Of a DNA stretch of 46,881 nucleotides, positions 41,137 to 46,881 are shown piece after piece. A program made the translations under genes and the position numbers. Each line of letters opens with the position of its first letter. The first letter of the stretch is position 1. Below the pieces are notes generated by a model, which was not told the DNA's origin, ran no database searches, and saw nothing but the letters and a program-made list of their open reading frames with translations. Origin of the DNA: CAYOKT01 sp964404605 (GTDB taxonomy: Bacteria > Electryoneota > Electryoneia > Electryoneales > Electryoneaceae); assembly GCA_964404605.1 (NCBI GenBank), contig CAYOKT010000014.1, positions 1 to 46,881 of the forward strand, given 5' to 3'.

Positions 41137-41167
41137 TTGCAATCTTTCTCGCGAGGGTACTACCTTG
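41137..41167 (+). promoter_or_regulatory. FCB-type promoter of the lpxH-PBP operon
   Basis: TTG at 41137-41139, 21 bases, TACCTTG at 41161-41167. The lpxH start follows at 41181 (or GTG 41172), so the leader would be only a few bases long. Another TACCTTG at 41133-41139 overlaps the -33 and may be a second -7. Confidence 0.5.
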
Positions 41168-41180
41168 CACGGTGGCAACA

Positions 41181-41936
41181 ATGGACTCGTTCAACACCTC
41201 GCCCCGGCACCGCGCGCTCATCGTCGCAGACGCCCACCTTCCGCTCGACGGACGCCCGGGCGGTGAGGAGGAACTCGCCGCCTTCCGCGACCTTTTGCGC
41301 GCCACTCGAAAGGACACCGCCCTGGTGATCCTGCTCGGGGATATCTTCGACTTCTGGTTCGAATGGTCCCACGTGATCCCGAAACGCGCCGTGCCGCTGC
41401 TCTACGATTTGCACGACTTCGTCCGGGACGGCGTCGAGGTTCACTTCTTCGCCGGAAACCACGACTTCCGCCTGCACGGGTTCCTCGACGCCGAGCTGGG
41501 ATTCCGGCTGCACATGGACGCCTGGACACCGACCATCGACGGGCGGCGGGTGTTCATCCACCATGGGGACGGGATGGACGCCACGGACCGGCGCTACCTC
41601 ATTATGAAGCGCCTCTTCCGCGACCCCGCGGCGCAGAGAACCTTCTCCCTCACCCTGCACCCCGACCTGGCGATGCAGATCGGGCGGATGACCAGCTCCC
41701 TCGGCCGGCGGCGGCAGAGCGGCTACCCGGACGGCAAGAAACCGGACGGTCCCTACATCGAGCGGGCGGAGGAGATCCTCCGGCGGGGCTACGACCTCGT
41801 GATCTTCGGCCATACCCACCACGCGAGGCTCCGGCAGCTCGCTGACGGGTGGTACCACAACCCCGGCCCCTTCCTCCGCGAACGGCGCTACAGCGTCATC
41901 GAGGGAGATCTTCCCCGGGGCGAGGTGCTGTCATGA
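41181..41936 (+). CDS. lpxH: UDP-2,3-diacylglucosamine diphosphatase-like metallophosphoesterase
   Basis: LpxH-type enzymes hydrolyse UDP-2,3-diacylglucosamine to lipid X in lipid A synthesis at the inner membrane. The 251-residue product shows the calcineurin-like metal motifs in order: ADAHL, GDIFDFWFEW, GNHDFRLHGF, HHGDG and FGHTHHARL, with the GDIFDFWF form typical of LpxH. Length fits. ATG 41181 has GGTGG 5 bases upstream; GTG 41172 is the alternative. Other lipid A genes are absent here, so a related role in another nucleotide-lipid is not excluded. The stop overlaps the PBP start (ATGA). Confidence 0.82.
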   Translation: MDSFNTSPRHRALIVADAHLPLDGRPGGEEELAAFRDLLRATRKDTALVILLGDIFDFWFEWSHVIPKRAVPLLYDLHDFVRDGVEVHFFAGNHDFRLHGFLDAELGFRLHMDAWTPTIDGRRVFIHHGDGMDATDRRYLIMKRLFRDPAAQRTFSLTLHPDLAMQIGRMTSSLGRRRQSGYPDGKKPDGPYIERAEEILRRGYDLVIFGHTHHARLRQLADGWYHNPGPFLRERRYSVIEGDLPRGEVLS

Positions 41937-44290
41937 GTCCGGACCTCCGGGGCCCGTACAGCCGTCCTCCTCACCCATCCCGTCTTACCCCGCGCCGCCG
42001 CGGGAGAACGATCCGGGCTCCCGGCCTCGGCACCCTCGCCCTGCTCGCCCTCGCGTTCGCTGTCGTCTGCGGAATCGCCGGGGCGTTGGTCATCCGCGTA
42101 CTCTCGCATGACCTGCCGAGCCTCGAACAGCTCGAGACCTACTCCCCGCGCCTGATCACCCGCATCCTCGGCCGTGACGGGTCGGTGCTCAAGGAGCTCT
42201 ACACCGAGCGCCGGGTCCAGGTCCCCCTCGACTCCATCGCCGTCCCGGTGCTCCAGGCCGTCCTCGCCACGGAGGACCGGCGTTTCTACCGTCACTGGGG
42301 CATCGACCCCGTCGGCATCTTCCGCGCCTTCGCGGTGGACATCGCCACCCTCTCCCGCCGCCAGGGCGCCTCCACCCTCACCCAGCAGCTCGCGCGGAAC
42401 CTCTACCTCCACCGCCGCAGGACCATCAAGCGAAAGCTGCGGGAGATGATCACCGCCGTGCAGATCGAACGTACCTACGCCAAGGATGAGATCCTCCAGA
42501 TGTACTTCACCCAGATGTACTTCGGGCACGGCGCGTACGGTGTGCAGGCGGCGGCGAAGCTCTACTTCGGGGTCAACGCCTGGGAGCTCGACCTCCCCCG
42601 GTCCGCCTTGCTCGTCGGACTGCTGAAGGCGCCGGCACACTACAGCCCGTTCAACCACCCGGCGGCGGCCCTGCGGCGGCGGAACACGGTGATCGAGAAC
42701 ATGCTGCGCGCCGGGTTCATCACCCCCGCCCAGGCGGCCGCCGCCCAGGCCGCGCCCCTCGAGTTGGCGGGGCGGGAGACCGCCGAGGACTTCGGCACGG
42801 CCCCCTATTTCACCGAGTACATCCGGCGGAAGCTCGAGGAGATGCAGCAACCCTACGGCTTCGACTACTACCGCGACGGGCTCACGGTGCGCACCACCCT
42901 CGACACGATGGTGCAGCGCATCGCCGAGGCCGCCGTCGACAGCCACATGGCCGTCTTCCAGGCAGGGTTCAACGAGCGCTTCCGCCGGGAGGGCCTCGAG
43001 GACTGGCTGGTGGACGCCTGGCGCGATTCCCTCGGCCTCGACACGCTGCGCGCGGAGCGGGACTCCCTGCGCTGGACGCTGGACAGCCTCGCCGCGGCCT
43101 CGCCGGAGGCGGACACCCTCGCCCTGCACGCCCGGGCCGACTCCCTCGACGCCCTCTTCGCCGCCCGCGAGGACACGGCGAAGTTTCACGCCCACCGGGT
43201 GATGACCGACAGCGCGGCGGTGGAGAGCGTGCTCACGGAGCATTTTACCGTGCAGGTCGCCTTTGTCGCCCTCGACCCGAAGAACGGGGACATCCTCGCG
43301 ATGATCGGCGGGCGCGACTGGGGCCGCTCGAAGTTCAACCGCGCGGTGCAGGCCCTGCGCCAGCCGGGGAGCGTGTTCAAGCCCTTCGTCTACACCACCG
43401 CGGTGGACAACGGGATCTACGCCAACTACCGCGTGCTGAACATGGTGCGGCCGATCAAAATGGAAGATGGCACCTGGTGGCGGCCGGAGAACTACTCGGT
43501 CAACAACCGGGGCAGCTATGTCACCCTGCGCGAGGCGCTGCGCCGCTCCCTGAACAACGTCACCGTGCGCCTCGTCGCCGGGGAGGACCGGCTGGTTCCG
43601 GTGCGTGAGGTCATCCGTTACGCCCACCGGCTCGGCATCCGGACACCCCTGAGCCCCGTCCCCTCGCTCGCCCTCGGCTCGAGCGGGGTCATCCCGCTGG
43701 ATATCGTCACCGCTTACGCCGTCTTCGCCTCCGGCGGGGTGCGTTCCGTCCCGCACGGGCTGCTGGGTATCGACGACAAGAACGGGGTGGAAATCTTCAA
43801 GATGGACCCCGAGCGCGAAGTTGTGCTCAGCGAGGAGACCTCCGCGATCATGGTGGACCTGCTCCAGGATGTGATCAACCGGGGCACCGGGGGCAGCGCC
43901 CGCTGGAAGTGGAAGTTCTACGCCCCCGCCGCCGGGAAGACGGGGACGACGAACAACTTCACCGATGCCTGGTTCGTCGGCTTCACCCCTTACATCGTCG
44001 CCGGGGTGTGGGTCGGGTTCGACGATCCGGCGATCAGCCTCGGGCCGCATCAGTCCGGCGCCGTCGCCGCCCTGCCCATCTGGGCGATCTTCATGCGCGA
44101 GCTGTACAAGGCCAAGGGGTGGGACTACGCCGAGTTCGAGCTGCCGGTGGGCGTGGTCAAGGTGCCGATCTGCGCGGAGTCGGGCGAGCTGGCCGGCCCG
44201 TACTGCCCGGTGGTCGTCGAGGAGGTGTTCCGCCGGGGCGATGAACCGCTGGTGCCCTGCCACATTCACCGTGTCGGGTCGGGAGGGTGA
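41933..44290 (+). CDS. Class A penicillin-binding protein (PBP1A type)
   Basis: The 785-residue product is a bifunctional cell-wall synthase. A basic N-terminus and one membrane helix (about 25-50) anchor it. The GT51 glycosyltransferase has ATEDRRFYRHWGID with catalytic Glu114, GASTLTQQLARNLYL and RKLREMITAVQIERTYAKDEILQMY (split: RKLREMITAVQIE, RTYAKDEILQMY). The transpeptidase has QPGSVFKPF with Ser480 and Lys483, SLN in RRSLNNVTV, and KTG at 669-671 in AGKTGTTNNF. A charged helical insert of about 110 residues between the domains (roughly 340-440, rich in DSL and RADSL) is longer than in many relatives. ATG 41933 overlaps the lpxH stop. Confidence 0.95.
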   Translation: MSPDLRGPYSRPPHPSRLTPRRRGRTIRAPGLGTLALLALAFAVVCGIAGALVIRVLSHDLPSLEQLETYSPRLITRILGRDGSVLKELYTERRVQVPLDSIAVPVLQAVLATEDRRFYRHWGIDPVGIFRAFAVDIATLSRRQGASTLTQQLARNLYLHRRRTIKRKLREMITAVQIERTYAKDEILQMYFTQMYFGHGAYGVQAAAKLYFGVNAWELDLPRSALLVGLLKAPAHYSPFNHPAAALRRRNTVIENMLRAGFITPAQAAAAQAAPLELAGRETAEDFGTAPYFTEYIRRKLEEMQQPYGFDYYRDGLTVRTTLDTMVQRIAEAAVDSHMAVFQAGFNERFRREGLEDWLVDAWRDSLGLDTLRAERDSLRWTLDSLAAASPEADTLALHARADSLDALFAAREDTAKFHAHRVMTDSAAVESVLTEHFTVQVAFVALDPKNGDILAMIGGRDWGRSKFNRAVQALRQPGSVFKPFVYTTAVDNGIYANYRVLNMVRPIKMEDGTWWRPENYSVNNRGSYVTLREALRRSLNNVTVRLVAGEDRLVPVREVIRYAHRLGIRTPLSPVPSLALGSSGVIPLDIVTAYAVFASGGVRSVPHGLLGIDDKNGVEIFKMDPEREVVLSEETSAIMVDLLQDVINRGTGGSARWKWKFYAPAAGKTGTTNNFTDAWFVGFTPYIVAGVWVGFDDPAISLGPHQSGAVAALPIWAIFMRELYKAKGWDYAEFELPVGVVKVPICAESGELAGPYCPVVVEEVFRRGDEPLVPCHIHRVGSGG

Positions 44291-44292
44291 CA

Positions 44293-44988
44293 ATGAACAG
44301 CGAACCGCTGCGCGGGGTGATCTTCGACCTCGACAACACCCTGTTCGACTTCATCTCGATGAAAGAGAAGGCGGTCGAGGCCGCCGCCTGGGCGATGGTG
44401 GACGCCGGCCTGCCCCTCGAGGTGGACGAGGTGCGCCGCCGCATCTTCGGCGTCTACCGCATCGAGGGCATCGAGTTCCAGTCCGTGTTCGACACCATGC
44501 TGCGGGAGGTGATAGGCCGGGTGGAACCGAAGATCCTCGCGGCGGGGATCGTCGCCTACCGCCGGGCGCGCGAGGCGATGCTCGTCCCCTATCCGCACAC
44601 CCGCTCCACGCTGGTCGCCCTCGTCCGGCGCGGAATCAAGCTGGCCGTGGTCTCCGACGCCCCCGCCCTCCAGGCCTGGCTGCGCCTCTGCTACCTGCAG
44701 ATCGACAACCTCTTCGACGCCATCGTCACCTTCGATGACACCGGCGAGGCGAAACCCTCGCCGAAACCCTTCCAGCTCGCGCTGAAACAGCTCAAGCTGC
44801 GCCCGGCGCAGACGCTGATGCTCGGTGACTGGGTGGAGCGCGACCTGCTCGGCGCGAAGAACCTCGGGATGCGCACGGTGCACGCGCGGTACGGCTCCGA
44901 GGTGCCCGACGGCGAGCCGGAACCGCTGGCGGACGACGTCATCGACGACATCGGCGAACTGGTCGAGATCGTGGACCGATGGGCATGA
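44293..44988 (+). CDS. HAD-superfamily hydrolase
   Basis: The 231-residue product has HAD motif I VIFDLDNTLFDF (nucleophile Asp and the Asp two residues later), motif II VVSDAPALQAW with a Ser in the usual Thr/Ser place, Lys in GEAKPSPKPF, and motif IV MLGDWVERDLLGAKNLG. The all-helical cap between motifs I and II makes it subclass IA, like small phosphatases of glyceraldehyde-phosphate or phosphoglycolate type. The substrate cannot be chosen. ATG 44293 has GGGAGGG 5 bases upstream and lies 2 bases after the PBP stop, so co-transcription is certain. Confidence 0.88.
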   Translation: MNSEPLRGVIFDLDNTLFDFISMKEKAVEAAAWAMVDAGLPLEVDEVRRRIFGVYRIEGIEFQSVFDTMLREVIGRVEPKILAAGIVAYRRAREAMLVPYPHTRSTLVALVRRGIKLAVVSDAPALQAWLRLCYLQIDNLFDAIVTFDDTGEAKPSPKPFQLALKQLKLRPAQTLMLGDWVERDLLGAKNLGMRTVHARYGSEVPDGEPEPLADDVIDDIGELVEIVDRWA

Positions 44989-46559
44989 TTCCCCCTGTCC
45001 GGCGCACGCCCCCCGGCGGCGCGGGATCGTCCGGCCGGGGAGCGAGAGTCCCCCGGCGCAGAGCCTCCTCCGCCCTGCTTCTCGCCGCCCTGATTCTCCT
45101 CTCCCTCGCGCGTCCGCCCGCCGCCGGGGCGCGCTACCGCTTCGTCGAGGGCGACTGGATCGCCTGGGGCGACGCCCGCACGCCGCACGACTTCGATGTC
45201 GGACGCCAGGTCATCTACATCGCCACCGATGCGGGGATCCTCCGCTGGGAGCGGGACGAGAACCGCTGGCTGTTCCCCTGGTACAGCGTGCCCACCTCGC
45301 CGGACGGCGGGCTGCTCCTCGAAGAATGCAGGCAGGTCCGCGAGGATCCGCTCACCCGGGATGTCTACGTCCGCACGGCGCGCGGCTGGGTGGTCCGCGA
45401 CATCGCCACCCTGCGCTGGCGCGAGGTCCAACCCCCCGAGGGGATGCTCGCCGAGCGGCTGCACCTCGGCCGGACCCCCGGGCTGATCCCCGACCGGGGG
45501 CTGCTGATGCCGGACAGCTACTTTCTCTCGCCCGAGGGGAAGCTGCAATACCGCTATGTCAACTGGCCCTCCGCGGGCGGCGTCTCCGACGACCGGGGAA
45601 CGCTGGTGTACGGCTGGAAGGGGTTCGGCGTCGGGATCGCGGATGCCTACTCGAAACGGCTGGAGCTCTACCCCGCCGGGCCCGGCCCGGCCACGGCGCT
45701 GGATGTGAACGGCGGCGAGATCTGGTGCGCCTCGGTGCTGGACCACGAGGAGGGCTGGGTCTGGCGCCGGGACCGCAGCGAGAACCGCTGGCGGTTCTAC
45801 CACCCCGTGCTGGAGTGGGGCCTGGAACCGGCCCGTGTCAACCGCCTGCGAGTCGCCGGAAAGATCGCCTGGATGGCGACCAGCGAAGGGGTAATGGTCC
45901 TGCAGGGGTCGAGCTGGCGGCGTTTCGCGAAAAAAGAGGGGCTGCCCCGGCGGGAGATCTTCGACATCGCACCCTACGGCGACGGCGCCTGGGCGGCGAG
46001 CGAGTTCGGCCTCGCCTACATCGACCTCTCCCGCGGCGTGATCCTCCACCCCGACAAGGAGCTGTATCCCGAACCCCGCAGCGCCGCGTTCACCCAGCTC
46101 GCGATGGACGGCGACACGCTCTGGGCCGTGGGGCCGGGCCGGCTGTGGAGGCTCGACCCCACCGGAACCTGGCGCGAGGAGGCGATGCCCTCGACGACCG
46201 CCCTCGCCTCCCGGCCGACCGCCCTGCTCGCCGCCGGCGGCCTCCTCGCCCTCGGCGACACACAGGGCTTCGCCTGGCGCGACAGCACCGGCACGTGGCG
46301 CCAGGTCTACAACGATCTCTGGGGCGGCTCCGGTGCGGTGTTCGCCATCGCCCGGCACGGCGGCTACTTCTGGCTCGGCACCAGCCGCGGACTGGTGAAA
46401 TACGACCCGGTGGAGGGCGATGCGCTCCCCTACCGCGAACAGGACGGCCTCGCGGGCAGCATGGTGTTCGAGATCTTCCCCGAGGGGGACTGGCTCTGGC
46501 TCGGTACCGACCGCGCCCTCGTCCGCTTCCGCTGGACTGTCGAGGGGCGGATCGACTGA
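44979..46559 (+). CDS. Exported propeller-like protein of unknown function
   Basis: The 526-residue product (524 from ATG 44985) has an Arg/Pro-rich start, a hydrophobic segment SALLLAALILLSLA and ARPPAAGA, probably a long signal peptide. The rest repeats a strand pattern like the two-component-regulator propeller: VIYIATDAGILRWERDENRW, split VIYIATDAGILR, WERDENRW; IAWMATSEGVMVLQGSSWRR; GAWAASEFGLAYIDL; LWAVGPGRLWRL; YFWLGTSRGLVKYDP; WLWLGTDRALVRF. At least six blades are visible. No kinase or enzyme part follows. ATG 44985 overlaps the HAD stop (ATGA). The function is not known; a periplasmic binding or scaffold role is possible. Confidence 0.72.
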   Translation: MGMIPPVRRTPPGGAGSSGRGARVPRRRASSALLLAALILLSLARPPAAGARYRFVEGDWIAWGDARTPHDFDVGRQVIYIATDAGILRWERDENRWLFPWYSVPTSPDGGLLLEECRQVREDPLTRDVYVRTARGWVVRDIATLRWREVQPPEGMLAERLHLGRTPGLIPDRGLLMPDSYFLSPEGKLQYRYVNWPSAGGVSDDRGTLVYGWKGFGVGIADAYSKRLELYPAGPGPATALDVNGGEIWCASVLDHEEGWVWRRDRSENRWRFYHPVLEWGLEPARVNRLRVAGKIAWMATSEGVMVLQGSSWRRFAKKEGLPRREIFDIAPYGDGAWAASEFGLAYIDLSRGVILHPDKELYPEPRSAAFTQLAMDGDTLWAVGPGRLWRLDPTGTWREEAMPSTTALASRPTALLAAGGLLALGDTQGFAWRDSTGTWRQVYNDLWGGSGAVFAIARHGGYFWLGTSRGLVKYDPVEGDALPYREQDGLAGSMVFEIFPEGDWLWLGTDRALVRFRWTVEGRID

Positions 46560-46881
46560 AGAGAACCCTGATTTTCCCGGGGGATTCTCCCAACGGGTGG
46601 CCCTGTCAGCTCCGATGACAGGGTCTCACAGGGTTATTATGGTATGATATGGTAGAATAGATGCTTTTGAATAAAATAAAAGATGATAATCAAGAAAACT
46701 TGCCTTGAACAGACCGTTCGTTCTCCGCGGAAAACCTTATAAAACCCGGGACACCCCCTTTTGCAGAGCTTCCCGCCTTCGCCCTTGGCTGCCCGCCTAC
46801 GCCTGTGGCTACGACCGGCAAGAAACCCCGGGCCACCCCCGCCGGGCTACGCTGCATCTGACATCGTAGGGGCACGGCGCG
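46560..46881. other. Intergenic end region with hairpins, an A/T-rich tract and a nested repeat
   Basis: No gene. Two hairpins follow the stop: GAGAACCC/GGGATTCTC (46561-46588, one bulge) and CCCTGTCA/TGACAGGG (46601-46608, 46616-46623), neither with a T run. 46630-46705 is strikingly A/T-rich. 46741-46840 is a composite repeat. Confidence 0.6.
46741..46840 (+). repeat. Palindromic element split by an inserted repeat
   Basis: AAAACCCGGG (46741-46750) and CCCGGGCCACCCCC (46827-46840) are the two arms of the dispersed element. Between them lies about 75 bases including TCCCGCCTTCGCCCTTGGCT (46771-46790), which matches 11612-11631 at 19 of 20 bases, and GTGGCTACGACCGGCAAG. It reads as a second repeat inserted into the loop of the first. 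Confidence 0.6.

Noticed and set aside
41888..44293. An 801-codon minus-strand frame opposite the penicillin-binding protein
   Set aside because: Same composition artefact; all PBP catalytic motifs are on the plus strand.
46601..46623. Terminator of the plus-strand PBP operon
   Set aside because: The stem CCCTGTCA/TGACAGGG is perfect but no T run follows; it may still stop transcription in another way, so it is only noted in the region entry.

Overview
This is a GC-rich bacterial window (by eye well above 60% G+C) from a draft assembly. A run of 100 Ns (22317-22416) marks a scaffold join. The proteins suggest a Gram-negative of the FCB superphylum, perhaps a Krumholzibacteriota- or Eisenbacteria-like lineage; the phylum name is inference. 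The reasons are two secreted proteins ending in type IX-style sorting domains (YPNPFN...), DUF2723 and DUF4837 proteins that are typical of that group, an LpxH-like hydrolase implying lipid A, and outer-membrane-type barrels. A recurring promoter pattern, TTG then 19-21 bases then TAnnTTG/C, resembles the Bacteroidetes -33/-7 promoter. No rRNA, tRNA, CRISPR array, transposase or prophage gene was recognised.

Layout. 1-403: repeats and a promoter. 404-4258: a Tat-exported Ntn-hydrolase asparaginase and a TPR protein with an HExxH metallopeptidase core. 4311-7264: signal peptidase I (minus strand) divergent from a MoxR ATPase/DUF58 pair. 7574-11223: SppA carrying an N-terminal barrel-like domain, translationally coupled to a glycosyltransferase-like protein. 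11363-14045: a small membrane protein, then a Gfo/Idh oxidoreductase divergent from a GT4 glycosyltransferase. 14158-18366: a minus-strand trehalose operon in the order DUF5752, treT, otsB, otsA, holding two independent routes to trehalose. 18628-22314: a small lipoprotein, an S9 peptidase and a small unknown protein. After the gap comes a five-PAS hybrid histidine kinase (22420-25518).

25708-36351 is a long minus-strand block. In transcription order it holds a DUF2723 (GT117-type) membrane protein, a GT2 glycosyltransferase, a barrel protein, a DUF4837 lipoprotein, purE, rmlD, a polyprenyl-phosphomannose-synthase-like GT2, a GT2-membrane-Rossmann fusion and accA. It looks like a surface or secreted-protein glycosylation cluster mixed with housekeeping genes. 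It lies beside two large exported proteins (36697-38175 and 38571-41003). 41181-46559 is a tightly packed plus-strand operon: LpxH-like hydrolase, class A penicillin-binding protein, HAD hydrolase and a propeller-like exported protein.

Intergenic DNA is rich in structure. One family of palindromic elements (ATGAAACCCGGG ... CCCGGGCCACCC) occurs at six places, two composite relatives are present, and there is one pair of long imperfect inverted repeats of the GTCATTCTGAG type. A 28-base hairpin-forming box is shared by the leaders of purE and an unknown gene. Several start codons use ATGA overlaps.
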